From assembly GCA_036377075.1 (NCBI GenBank), contig DASUZB010000313.1:29962-93961 (forward strand): a stretch of 64,000 bases of DNA. The letters run 5' to 3'. The notes below the pieces were generated by a model. The model worked only from the letters and a program-made list of their open reading frames with translations, ran no database searches and was not told the DNA's origin. This document shows positions 17,257-25,242 of the stretch, in pieces. The translations under genes and the position numbers were made by a program. How positions within the stretch are numbered: the stretch's first letter is position 1; every line of letters begins with the position of its first letter. The stretch is from DASUZB01 sp036377075. Lineage in GTDB: Bacteria; Actinomycetota; CALGFH01.

Positions 17257-18714
17257 ATGGAAACGTACACCAGTTCGCGAGGTCGCCCTGAGGCCAGCCC
17301 CGCCGCGCCGCCCGCGGGCCTGCCCGACGGGATGCCCGCCGGTCCAGCAGGGCCAGGTGGGCTGCCCGCAGGGTTGGAGGCGCTGGCGGCCGCGGTCGCC
17401 GGGCTGGCCACCGTCGACCCCGCGTGCGAGGCCGACGCGATGCTGGCGACCGGGGTCCTTGGCATGCGCCGGCTGCTCGACCAGGCCGAGGGCGCCTGGC
17501 TGCGGCTGGTCGCCGCCGCCGACGCCCGGGGCGCTCCTGGTGCCGAACGCGGCGTGGTGGCGCCGACCGCCGGGTGGCTGCGGGCGGGGTGCCGGATGAG
17601 CCCGGCGCTGGCGGCGCAGCGGGTCCGCACCGCCCGCGCGCTGCACCGCGGCCCCCTGCCCACGGTCGGCGAGGCCCTGGCCGCCGGCGAGCTGTCGTAC
17701 CAGCACGCCGCCGCCCTGGCCGACGCCACCCACGACCTGCCCCCCGCCAAGGTTGCCGAGGCCGACCCGGTCTTCGCCGACGCCGCCCGAACGCTGGACC
17801 CGCCCCGGCTGCGCCGCGTCGCCGAGCACCTGCGCGACCTGGTCGACCCCGACGCCGCCGACGAGCGGACCCGCAAGCGGCTGGGCAAGCGTGGGCTATG
17901 GCTGTCGTCGACGTTCGACGGCATGGTCGACGTCAAGGGCCTGCTGGAACCGGAGGCCGGCGAGGCGGCCATGGCCGTGCTGGCGCCGCTGGCCCGCCCG
18001 GCCGGCCCGGACGATGGGCGCACCGCGCCGCAGCGCCGCGCCGACGCCCTGGGCGAGCTGGCCCGGTGGGCGTTGCGGGCCGGGGACCTGCCCCAGGAGG
18101 GCGGGCTGCGGCCCAACCTGAACGTCACAGTGGACTGGGACAGCCTCCAAGCCCAGCTCGGCGGCTGGGGCGGGGTCCTGCCGGGTGAGACCGTGCGGCG
18201 GCTGGCGTGCGACGCGACCATCACCCGCGCGGTCGTCCGCCGCCAGCCCGACCACGGCCGCGCCAGCCTGGCCGCCGCCGGCCACGGTGGTAGCTGCGTG
18301 GACGGCACCCTGGCCGCCGGCCACGGCGAGGTCGGCGAGGACGGCGGCTCCCTGGCCGCGGTGCTGCGCGCGGCGGTCAGCCTGCTGCCGCCGCCGCTCG
18401 GCGCGCCGGTCGAGCTGCTGGACCTAGGCCGCACCACCCGGGTCGTCTCGCCCGCGCTGCGCCGGGCCTTGGCGCTGCGGGACGGCGGCTGCGTCGCCGA
18501 GGGCTGCGGACGGCCAGCGGCGTGGTGTGACGCCCACCACCTGGTCCACTGGGTGGATGGCGGGGCGACCCGCTTGGAGTGCCTGGTGCTGCTGTGCCGG
18601 GTCCACCACGTCGCCGCCCACGAGGGCGGCTGGGTGTTCGTGCGCGACCCGGCCACCGGCCGGGTCACCCTGGTCCCACCGGCCCGCCGCGGCCACGACC
18701 CACCCGCCGCGTAG
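17257..18714 (+). CDS. DUF222 (13E12-repeat) HNH endonuclease-like protein
   Basis: 485 residues. The middle carries the DUF222 region (GWLRAGCRMSPALAAQRVRT, LAAGELSYQHAAALADA). The C-terminus holds an HNH nuclease motif (RDGGCVAEGCGRP, CDAHHLVHWVDGG, LVLLCRVHHVAAHEGG) with paired Cys ligands. This family is highly expanded in Actinomycetota genomes, including the mycobacterial 13E12 repeats, and may be self-mobile. Its substrate is not known. It is transcribed away from the ATPase/coiled-coil operon across a 213-base gap. The ATG at 17257 has no clear ribosome site. Confidence 0.85.
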   Translation: METYTSSRGRPEASPAAPPAGLPDGMPAGPAGPGGLPAGLEALAAAVAGLATVDPACEADAMLATGVLGMRRLLDQAEGAWLRLVAAADARGAPGAERGVVAPTAGWLRAGCRMSPALAAQRVRTARALHRGPLPTVGEALAAGELSYQHAAALADATHDLPPAKVAEADPVFADAARTLDPPRLRRVAEHLRDLVDPDAADERTRKRLGKRGLWLSSTFDGMVDVKGLLEPEAGEAAMAVLAPLARPAGPDDGRTAPQRRADALGELARWALRAGDLPQEGGLRPNLNVTVDWDSLQAQLGGWGGVLPGETVRRLACDATITRAVVRRQPDHGRASLAAAGHGGSCVDGTLAAGHGEVGEDGGSLAAVLRAAVSLLPPPLGAPVELLDLGRTTRVVSPALRRALALRDGGCVAEGCGRPAAWCDAHHLVHWVDGGATRLECLVLLCRVHHVAAHEGGWVFVRDPATGRVTLVPPARRGHDPPAA

Positions 18715-18872
18715 AGGCCGCCACCCGGCAGCGCCTGACTGGTCTGCGGCATCACCGCGTGACGCCGCTCTACCCTCGCCATCCCGAGACTAGGCCGACC
18801 AGTCCGCCGTGCTAGTCCTGCCACCGCGGGTGGGCGACTGCTTCAGCGCCGACGCGCCACCCTGGCGGAGCT

Positions 18873-18905
18873 AAAAGGGGCATTCCGGATCTGAATCGTG
18901 CCCCT
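18873..18905 (-). terminator. Intrinsic terminator (minus strand)
   Basis: Read on the minus strand, AGGGGCA (18905-18899) and TGCCCCT (18882-18876) form a hairpin followed by TTTT at 18876-18873. It lies 30 bases beyond the stop of the frameshifted gene and would terminate it; the HNH gene on the other strand also ends upstream. Confidence 0.6.
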
Positions 18906-18934
18906 GATCGGGCGGCGCCACGCTGCTCGTTAGG

Positions 18935-19299
18935 TCACGCCTGGCGCAGGTCGACGGTGCTGACGATCAGCGGCGGCGCCTCCCCGGGCGGGGTGGAAGG
19001 CTGGCTGAACCGCAGCTCCAGCAGTTCCGTGCCAGGTGGTGGTGAGGGCGTGAAGGTGCGCTGGATGACGCGCACCATGCCGTAGGCGGGGTACGAGCTT
19101 GTGCGGGGGGTGTACGTGGTGCCGGCCCCGTCGGACACCTCGCATTCGCCGATGACCGGCGGGCGTGGCAGGTCCCCTGCCGGCTCCGGGGTGGCGTAGA
19201 CCACCGCGTAGCGCAGGTCGAACCAGTCTGACCAGACCTCCAGCCGGCCTCCTGCTTGGCGTAGTGGACCGCGCGCTGGGCGCGCTCGGTGACGCGCAT
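18935..19299 (-). pseudogene. Small gene disrupted by a frameshift
   Basis: The ATG at 19299 has a good ribosome site (GAGGAGG, 7 bases upstream) and starts MRVTERAQRAVHYAKQEAG. That frame then turns into low-complexity noise. One frame over, a convincing protein continues from about base 19258: GGRLEVWSDWFDLRYAVVY through FTPSPPPGTELLELRFSQ to the stop at 18935. Joining the two gives an intact protein of about 121 residues, so a single-base indel near 19245-19260 explains both. A terminator follows. It could be a true pseudogene or an assembly error. Function unknown; the sequence has no transmembrane segment or signal peptide. Confidence 0.65.
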
Positions 19300-19375
19300 C
19301 GGCCATCCTCCTCGGGTCGCCGCCGGCGTCCGCGGCAGGCCCGGGATCATGGTAACCGGGCGGCGGCCATGCCCG

Positions 19376-20797
19376 TCAGGCGGGCTGGATGCCCTCGATC
19401 GTGTGGAGCAGTGCCGGGGCGGCCTTGGCGGCGGTGGTCACGTCGTTGTTGTCGGCCGCGACCTGGAGCTTCCGGAGCTGGCTTTCCAGGTCGGTCGCGG
19501 CGGACTGGTCGAGCGCGTGGCGGACCCGGTCATGGATCAGTCCGAGCGTGGTGGCGTCCCCGACGACCGATCCAGGGTCGTCGGCCGCGGCGTCGACCTG
19601 GAGCTGGCGGGTCCACAGCGCCAGGCGGGCAAGGTCGGTCTTGGCCACGCCCTGGTAGCGGAGCTGCAGGTCGAGGTCGTTCTGCGCCACGCGCAGGGCG
19701 GCCCCGCGTGCCTGCCCTGCCTTGCGGCCCTTGACGGTCGCGGCGAGCGTGTCGACGTCCCTGCCCATCTGCTTCGCGAGCCGGTCCGGCGCGCTGCCAC
19801 GGGCAGCGTCCCACGCCTTCGTCAGGGCCGCGGTGGCGGTCGCGGCGCCGGCCCAGTCCTTGCGGCCGACCCTGTCGAAGGCCTCGCGGACGGCGTCGGA
19901 CAGGCTGCTGAGCTGGGCCGGCACGGGGCCGGGGCTGGCGTCGGTCGGCATCGCCAAGGAGGCGGCCTCGAGGTCGCCCTTGGCGTCGCCGGTGGAGAAC
20001 TCGCCGAAGCCCGGGGCGAAGATCTTGTCCTCGGTCTTGCCGTCGGTGTGCAGCTCCTGGACGGTCATCGCGCCGCTGATGGGGCCGCTCGGGCCGGGCA
20101 CCGTCCGGTCGGTCGCCTTGACGGTGATCTCCTCGAAGACGATGCCCGGGGCGTTCTCGGTGCGGTAGACGTCGCCGACCCTGGGGTGGGCGGGCATGAT
20201 CATCGCCCCCGGTCCGTCCTTGCCGGCGTGCCAGGTGCCCTCGTGGGTGTAGGCGACGCCGTCCTTGTAGTCGGAGACGTCCTCGCCGAGGTACCAGACG
20301 GCGCCGTCGTCGGCCTGGGCGAACTGGTCCAGCGCCAGCTCCTGGATGCGCCCGTCCTGGTAGGCGAGGTACTGCCAGGTGACCGTCCTGATCGACTGGC
20401 CGTTCCAGTCGATCGTCCCGCTGTCGGGCAACCGGGTGAACTCGGTCCGGAACGGCTCGCCGTCGACCTGGCCGCCGTAGAGGACCTGGTCGAGCTTGCC
20501 GGCGGGATGAAGCGGGTTGGTGATCGACGTCGGTTTGGAGAACGTCGGCCTGACCAGGTCGACGCGCTTGCTGGGGGGTGCGACCGGCAGGCAGCCCTTG
20601 CCGCTGTCGGGCTTGATGCAGCTCGGGCCCGGCGGCAGGGTCGCCGGCGCCGCCCGCTTGGCGCCAGAGGATCCGCCCGAGCCGGTGCACGCGGCGGTCG
20701 CCAGCGCCAGGGCCAGGCCGATGCCGAGCAGCGTCGTGGCGGGCCGGCGGCGCCCTCCAGCTCGCGGGGCGGGGGCTTCGGCTTGGGCGTGCGGCAT
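19376..20797 (-). CDS. Lipoprotein of unknown function
   Basis: 473 residues. A lipoprotein signal is clear: basic start (GGRRRPATT), hydrophobic core LLGIGLALALATAAC and lipobox Ala-Ala-Cys, followed by a Gly/Ser linker. The mature part has two sections. The first is a beta-rich domain of about 230 residues with Trp/Tyr-rich strands (YEDxx-like WHAGKDGPGAMIMPAHPRVG). The second is helical with repeated Ala/Asp/Leu patterns (LSDAVREAFDRVGRKDW to the end). The ATG at 20797 has AAGGA seven bases upstream. No catalytic motif was recognised. Isolated gene on its strand. Confidence 0.72.
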   Translation of the reverse strand: MPHAQAEAPAPRAGGRRRPATTLLGIGLALALATAACTGSGGSSGAKRAAPATLPPGPSCIKPDSGKGCLPVAPPSKRVDLVRPTFSKPTSITNPLHPAGKLDQVLYGGQVDGEPFRTEFTRLPDSGTIDWNGQSIRTVTWQYLAYQDGRIQELALDQFAQADDGAVWYLGEDVSDYKDGVAYTHEGTWHAGKDGPGAMIMPAHPRVGDVYRTENAPGIVFEEITVKATDRTVPGPSGPISGAMTVQELHTDGKTEDKIFAPGFGEFSTGDAKGDLEAASLAMPTDASPGPVPAQLSSLSDAVREAFDRVGRKDWAGAATATAALTKAWDAARGSAPDRLAKQMGRDVDTLAATVKGRKAGQARGAALRVAQNDLDLQLRYQGVAKTDLARLALWTRQLQVDAAADDPGSVVGDATTLGLIHDRVRHALDQSAATDLESQLRKLQVAADNNDVTTAAKAAPALLHTIEGIQPA

Positions 20798-20979
20798 GGC
20801 GGCGTCCTTTCGTCGCGGCGGGGCGAGGGCGACCCCATGGGGGTGGGTCGTGACCGGGGTCGGCGCGCCCATCCTCGCCCACGGCACCTGACGGCTTCCT
20901 GAACGCGCCCGGAGGCTCGGACGGGGCCAGTGCGGGGCGGGTGTAGCGTCCTGGAAGACGACCACCCGGGAGGCGGACC

Positions 20980-21483
20980 GTGGACCTTCGGACCGTGCAG
21001 CGACCGCTCAAGGAGCACTACCGGCAGGACCCGGAGGCGGCGAGGGTCACCCTGCGGGCCGTCGGCAGCCAGGCGGACCTGCCGACCGCCTGCTCGGTGG
21101 ACCTGGGGCGCGCGGTGGCGCAGGCGCAGGCCCACCGCGGCGTCGGTGGCGCCGGGACCGCCGCCTGCTCCGGTGACCTGCTGCTCGCTGCGCTCGCCGC
21201 CTGCGCGCAGCTCACCTGCCAGATGGTCGCCGCCGCGCTCGGGATCCCGGCGGAGCGCATCGAGGTCACCGTCGAGGGCGACCTGGACCTGCGCGGCACC
21301 CTCGGCGTCGCCAAGGAGGTGCCGGCCGGGTTCCAGGCGATCCGCGCCCGCTTCGAGGTGGACGCGCCCGGCGCCACCGACGAGCAGCTCGCCGCGCTCG
21401 CCGAGAAGACCGAGCGCTACTGCACCGTCTTCCAGACGCTGACGCAGCCGCCACCGGTCCGCACGGAGTGGCGCGCCGGCTAG
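20980..21483 (+). CDS. OsmC-family protein
   Basis: 167 residues. The opening RTVQRPLKEHYRQDPEAARV and the helix DLLLAALAACAQLTCQMVAA are typical of the OsmC/YhfA family. One Cys lies in the AACAQLTCQ segment and another in ERYCTVFQT, the positions used as redox-active cysteines. OsmC-like proteins reduce organic hydroperoxides or act on related thiols. GTG start. Which OsmC subfamily it belongs to, and whether it is a true peroxidase, is uncertain. Confidence 0.85.
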   Translation: MDLRTVQRPLKEHYRQDPEAARVTLRAVGSQADLPTACSVDLGRAVAQAQAHRGVGGAGTAACSGDLLLAALAACAQLTCQMVAAALGIPAERIEVTVEGDLDLRGTLGVAKEVPAGFQAIRARFEVDAPGATDEQLAALAEKTERYCTVFQTLTQPPPVRTEWRAG

Positions 21484-21556
21484 GCTCGGCGGGCGCTCGC
21501 CCGCCGGCCGGCGCGGATACACTTGGGCGGCCACCGACGAAAAGGCCGTAGCGCAC

Positions 21557-22288
21557 ATGAACCTCTACCGCGACCAGGGCGTCGTGCTCCGCACCTACAA
21601 GCTCGGCGAGGCCGACCGCATCGTCGTCCTGCTCACCCAGGGCGAGGGCAAGGTTCGGGCGGTCGCCAAGGGGGTGCGCAAGACCAAGTCACGCTTTGGC
21701 GGGCGGCTGGAGCCCTTCTCCCACGTCGACCTGTCGCTGTACCGCGGGCGCGGTGACCTCGACACCGTCACCCAGGCCGAGGTGATCCACCCGTTCCGCG
21801 CCCTCAGGGAGGACTACGACCGCGTCACCGCCGGCGCGGCCATGCTGGAGGTGGTCGACCAGGTCGCGCAGGAACGCGAGGCCTCGCTGCGCCTCTACCT
21901 GCTGCTGCTGCGCGCCCTGCGGGCGCTCGACTCCGGCCCGCGCGACCCGTCGGTGGTGCTCGACGCCTTCCTGCTCAAGCTGATGGCGCTCGAGGGCTAC
22001 CGGCCGGCCGTGCAGGAGTGCGCCGCCTGCGGCGGCGCCGGCCCGTACCTGCGCTTCTCCGCCGCCCGCGGCGGCGCGGTGTGCGAGCGCTGCCGCACCG
22101 GCGAGGAGTCCGTGCTCGACGCCGGGACGGTGGCGCTGCTGGCCGAGCTGCTCGGCGGCGACCTCGACCACGCCGCCACGGCCGCGCCGCCGGCGGTGCC
22201 CCGGCGCGAGGCCGGCACGCTGGTCAAGAGCTTCGTCGAGTACCACCTCGACCGTCGCCTGCGCTCCTACCCGCTGGTCGCCCGCTGA
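21557..22288 (+). CDS. recO: DNA repair protein RecO
   Basis: 243 residues. The N-terminal OB domain starts YRDQGVVLRTYKLGEADRI, the family signature. A helical middle and a C-terminal zinc finger follow (CAACGGAGPYLRFS, then CERC). RecO loads RecA on SSB-coated single strands with RecR in the RecF pathway. The gene order era ... recO-uppS is common in Actinomycetota. The stop overlaps the uppS ATG (TGATG). Confidence 0.93.
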   Translation: MNLYRDQGVVLRTYKLGEADRIVVLLTQGEGKVRAVAKGVRKTKSRFGGRLEPFSHVDLSLYRGRGDLDTVTQAEVIHPFRALREDYDRVTAGAAMLEVVDQVAQEREASLRLYLLLLRALRALDSGPRDPSVVLDAFLLKLMALEGYRPAVQECAACGGAGPYLRFSAARGGAVCERCRTGEESVLDAGTVALLAELLGGDLDHAATAAPPAVPRREAGTLVKSFVEYHLDRRLRSYPLVAR

Positions 22289-23100
22289 TGCCGAGCCGCA
22301 ACCCCCGCGCCATGCCCGCCGGGCTCGACCCGCGGGCGGTGCCCGACCACGTCGCCATCGTGATGGACGGCAACGGCCGCTGGGCCAAGTCGCGCGGCCT
22401 GCCGCGCAGCAAGGGCCACGAGGCGGGCGAGGCGGCGCTGTTCGACACCGTCGAGGGCGCCCTCGACGTCGGCCTGTCCTACCTCACCGTGTTCGCCTTC
22501 TCCACCGAGAACTGGCGCCGGCCGCCGTCCGAGGTCCGCTTCCTGATGAACTTCAACGAGTCGTTGCTGGTGCGGCGCTCCCACGAGCTGCACGAGCGCG
22601 ACGTCCGCATCCGCTTCATCGGCCGGCGCGACCGCGTGCCCCGCCGGGTCCGCCGCCGCATGGAGGAGGCGGAGGACCTGACCGCCGCCTGCGGCCGCAT
22701 GACCCTCACGGTGGCGCTGGACTACGGCGCCCGCGACGAGCTCGCCCGCGCGGTCGAGCGGCTCGCCGCCGACCTGCGCCAGGGCAGGGGACCCGGCAGG
22801 TTCGACGAGAAGGCGATCGCCGAGCGCCTCTACGCGCCCGACCTGCCCGACGTCGACCTGTTCATCCGGACCTCCAACGAGCAGCGCATCTCCAACTTCC
22901 TGCTGTGGCAGATCGCCTACGCCGAGCTGTGGTTCACCGAGGTGCTCTGGCCCGACTTCGACCGCCAGGTGCTGTTCCGCGCCCTGCGCGACTTCCAGCG
23001 GCGCCAGCGCCGCTTCGGCGCGGTCGACGGCGACGCCACCGCCCGTATCCTTGGGGCCAGGTGGACCGCTGAAGCGAGCCAGCCCGATGTCCAGTCGTAG
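22288..23100 (+). CDS. uppS: Isoprenyl transferase (undecaprenyl/polyprenyl diphosphate synthase)
   Basis: 270 residues. The cis-prenyltransferase signatures are intact: HVAIVMDGNGRWAKSRGLPR, FAFSTENWRRP, and near the end DLFIRTSNEQRISNFLLWQ and AYAELWFTEVLWPDF. The enzyme builds the lipid carrier for peptidoglycan and wall polymers from isopentenyl diphosphate. Actinomycetes often carry two paralogues of different chain length; which one this is cannot be told. It is coupled to recO and overlaps the next gene by 14 bases. Confidence 0.94.
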   Translation: MPSRNPRAMPAGLDPRAVPDHVAIVMDGNGRWAKSRGLPRSKGHEAGEAALFDTVEGALDVGLSYLTVFAFSTENWRRPPSEVRFLMNFNESLLVRRSHELHERDVRIRFIGRRDRVPRRVRRRMEEAEDLTAACGRMTLTVALDYGARDELARAVERLAADLRQGRGPGRFDEKAIAERLYAPDLPDVDLFIRTSNEQRISNFLLWQIAYAELWFTEVLWPDFDRQVLFRALRDFQRRQRRFGAVDGDATARILGARWTAEASQPDVQS

Positions 23101-23461
23101 CCTGCAGCACGTCAACGTCAGGTACCCGGCCGGGGCGGAGGCCGAGGCGCGCGCCTTCTACGCCGGCACGCTCGGCCTGGACGAGGTGGCCAAGCCGCCG
23201 GAGTTCGACCCGGAGGGGCTCTGGTTCCAGCTCCAGGGCGGCGGCCAGGTCCACCTCTCGCCGGGCCAGCCCGCGCCGCCGGGGCCGTGGCACTTCTGCA
23301 TGGTGGTCGACGACTTCGACGCGCTGCGCCACCGCCTGGACGCGGCCGGGGCCCCGACCGAGGACAACCACGCCTGGGCGGGGCACCGCCGCTTCTACAC
23401 CCGCGACCCCTGGGGTGCGCGCATCGAGGTCCTCGAAGGCCCCAACCCGGCTGGCCATTAG
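23087..23461 (+). CDS. VOC-family (glyoxalase/bleomycin-resistance fold) protein
   Basis: 124 residues. One vicinal-oxygen-chelate domain: LQHVNVRYPAGAEAEARAFY opens it, HFCMVVDDFDALRHRL starts the second half and FYTRDPWGARIEVLE closes it. Metal-ligand candidates are the His in the first strand (LQHVN), His in HFCMVV and Glu in RIEVLE. The substrate cannot be inferred. The ATG lies inside the uppS 3' end, so translation is probably coupled. It is the last gene before a structured intergenic region. Confidence 0.82.
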   Translation: MSSRSLQHVNVRYPAGAEAEARAFYAGTLGLDEVAKPPEFDPEGLWFQLQGGGQVHLSPGQPAPPGPWHFCMVVDDFDALRHRLDAAGAPTEDNHAWAGHRRFYTRDPWGARIEVLEGPNPAGH

Positions 23462-23464
23462 GGA

Positions 23465-23568
23465 GGTGGCCGTAGCCGCGCGCTGGATGGACTGAGGAGC
23501 GACGACGGAGCCCCTGGCGACGAAGGAGCGACGAGGGAAGCCAGCGCACGAAGCGGCGGAGGGCCACC
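23465..23568 (+). other. Nested inverted repeats, candidate structured RNA
   Basis: Three co-nested stems are visible: GGTGGCC (23465-23471) with GGCCACC (23562-23568), GCCGC (23475-23479) with GCGGC (23553-23557), and GCGCTGG (23480-23486) with CCAGCGC (23541-23547). The apical part is purine-rich with a direct repeat GGAGCGACGA (near 23496 and 23525). It could be a 5' leader of the DUF3592 gene, a 3' element, or an independent small RNA. Confidence 0.45.
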
Positions 23569-23620
23569 GACCGCTTCCGTAAGGGGTTCAGGGACGGCGC
23601 TTGGAGGGAAACACGACGGC

Positions 23621-24058
23621 ATGAGCTTGTGGGTGCTCTTCCTCATCTGGGGCCTGGCGGCCGTGTTCGTGGTCTACGCCGTCAACAGCAGGCGGGAGTC
23701 GCGGCGCTTCGCCGCGGGCGCGGCGCGCGCCCAGGGGGTGGTCGTCGACCTGGTCACCGGGGCCACGCCCGGCCCGCAGTCGTCGGGGGTGGTGTCCTAC
23801 CCGGTGGTCCGCTACCACACCATGGACGGGCGCGAGGTGGTCTTCCGCTCGGACTTCGGGGCGCAGCCGCCGCCGTGGCGGCCGGGGCAGCCGGTGACCG
23901 TGCTCTACGACCCGGCCAACCCGCAGGAGGCCCGCATCGAGACCGCGGCGCGCAGCACCGGCCTGCCCGCCCTGTTCGTCGTGCTCGCCATCGGGATGGC
24001 CGGGATCGCCACGGTGGTGGTGCTGTTCATCGTCTGGGCGCAGAGCCTGGTCAAGTAG
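23621..24058 (+). CDS. DUF3592-like membrane protein
   Basis: 145 residues. An N-terminal membrane segment (LWVLFLIWGLAAVFVVYAV) and a C-terminal one (LFVVLAIGMAGIATVVVLFI) flank a beta-rich domain with YPVVRYHTMDGREVVFRSDF and VTVLYDPANPQEARI. This is the DUF3592 pattern; the family has no established function. The gene follows the structured intergenic element and converges on the minus-strand membrane-protein gene. Confidence 0.75.
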   Translation: MSLWVLFLIWGLAAVFVVYAVNSRRESRRFAAGAARAQGVVVDLVTGATPGPQSSGVVSYPVVRYHTMDGREVVFRSDFGAQPPPWRPGQPVTVLYDPANPQEARIETAARSTGLPALFVVLAIGMAGIATVVVLFIVWAQSLVK

Positions 24059-24082
24059 GGCCCACCGGGCCGGTGGCCGGGC

Positions 24083-24622
24083 TCAGGCTCCCCTGGCCGC
24101 CAGGCGCCGCGAGACCACCAGCGCGCCGGAGCACGTCCCGGCGACGACCACCACGAGGTCGAGCAGCGCGCGCAGCGGCCCGCCGGCGAAGCCGCCGCCG
24201 GCGAGCAGGAGCAGGCTCAGCAGCAGGGGCCCGGCCGTGCTCCAGGCGAACAGGCGCGGACGGGAGCGCTCGCCGGCGTCGCCGAGCAGCCAGGCGGCCA
24301 GCAGGCCGCCGGCGAACGCGGCCAGCAGCCCGCCCAGCTCGAGCGGGATCAGCAGCCAGTTGGCCTCGGTCGCCGACCCGGGGCCACGGTCGACCTGCGG
24401 GACCATCGAGTCGACCACGACCACGACGGCGACCACGTAGACGAACACGAACGCGGCGGAGCCGAACAGCACCGCCCGGGCCATCACGCCGCCGCCGGGC
24501 CCCTCGCGGGTGGCGGCGGGCAGCCGCGGCTGGTCCCAGCCGCGGCTCGGTGCGACGCGGCGGACGCCGCCGCGGCCACGGCCGGGCCCGATGCGGCGGC
24601 GCTTGCCGCGGCTGACGATCAC
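24083..24622 (-). CDS. Four-TM membrane protein of unknown function
   Basis: 179 residues. After a basic N-terminus (SRGKRRRIGPGRGRGG) there are four hydrophobic segments: AVLFGSAAFVFVYVVAVVVV, LIPLELGGLLAAFAGGLLAA, AWSTAGPLLLSLLLLAGG and ALLDLVVVVAGTCSGALVV. The GTG start overlaps the stop of the lipoprotein gene (GTGA), so it is coupled to it. It is the last gene of the minus-strand run that includes the Tad pilus genes. No family recognised; membership of the pilus system is inferred from position only. Confidence 0.6.
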   Translation of the reverse strand: MIVSRGKRRRIGPGRGRGGVRRVAPSRGWDQPRLPAATREGPGGGVMARAVLFGSAAFVFVYVVAVVVVVDSMVPQVDRGPGSATEANWLLIPLELGGLLAAFAGGLLAAWLLGDAGERSRPRLFAWSTAGPLLLSLLLLAGGGFAGGPLRALLDLVVVVAGTCSGALVVSRRLAARGA

Positions 24623-25233
24623 GCGCTCGAGCCGATCCGGAAGCTGTCGAGCGCCTTGCCGAGCAGGGCCCGGTCGAAGCTCTGCTCGGGGGCGCGGACC
24701 AGCACGTCGAACATGGTCCGCGCCGGCGTGATGGCGTGCAGCTCGATCACGTGGATGGTGTAGGCCTGCCCGTCGGTGCCCGGCTGCTGGATGGTGTACT
24801 CGGTGCGCTGGGCCTTGGCGGCGCCGGGCCAGCTGGTGGGCTGGTCGGCGACGAGGTGGCCGCCCTTGCCGATCCCGGCGGTGCGGAACAGCTCCAAGGC
24901 GTCGTTGAAGTCGGAGGAGTAGTTGGTGTCGTGGCCGACGCCGATGATCGGGTGGAAGCCGCCGGGGCCGATGGGCCCCTTGATCAGCGTGCTCGGCGGG
25001 CCGCCGGTGCTGGTGGGCTGCTGGGTGACCTGCCAGCCCTGCGGGTAGGTGATGGTGTAGGTGGGCCCCTGGTAGGTCGCGAAGCCCGCCGCCGGCGGTG
25101 CCGCCGCCTGGCTGGCGCCGCCCCCGTCCTTGCCGGACGAGCAGCCCGCGGCGGCCACGGTCAGCAGCAGGGCGGCGGCCAGCAGCCGCCCCGCCCGTCG
25201 GGCCCCGATCCACGACCGTCGTGCTCCATCCAT
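24619..25233 (-). CDS. Lipoprotein with PsbP/DUF1795-like fold
   Basis: 204 residues. Signal sequence RRAGRLLAAALLLTVAAAGC with lipobox Ala-Gly-Cys. The mature domain has YTITYPQGWQVTQQP and a helix-strand ending ARTMFDVLVRAPEQSFDR, the pattern of PsbP-like/DUF1795 lipoproteins that resemble LpqN. It begins 10 bases after the Flp-fusion gene and is coupled to the four-TM gene. A surface or pilus-associated role is inferred from its operon position. Confidence 0.68.
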   Translation of the reverse strand: MDGARRSWIGARRAGRLLAAALLLTVAAAGCSSGKDGGGASQAAAPPAAGFATYQGPTYTITYPQGWQVTQQPTSTGGPPSTLIKGPIGPGGFHPIIGVGHDTNYSSDFNDALELFRTAGIGKGGHLVADQPTSWPGAAKAQRTEYTIQQPGTDGQAYTIHVIELHAITPARTMFDVLVRAPEQSFDRALLGKALDSFRIGSSA

Positions 25234-25242
25234 GGCGACACC

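Noticed and set aside
17257..18714. DUF222-HNH gene as an active mobile element
   Set aside because: No terminal repeats, target duplication or partner genes are visible; it is reported only as a gene.
23496..23536. GGAGCGACGA repeated twice, considered as a CRISPR-like array
   Set aside because: Only two short imperfect copies, no spacers of constant length and no cas genes; better explained as a loop of a structured element.
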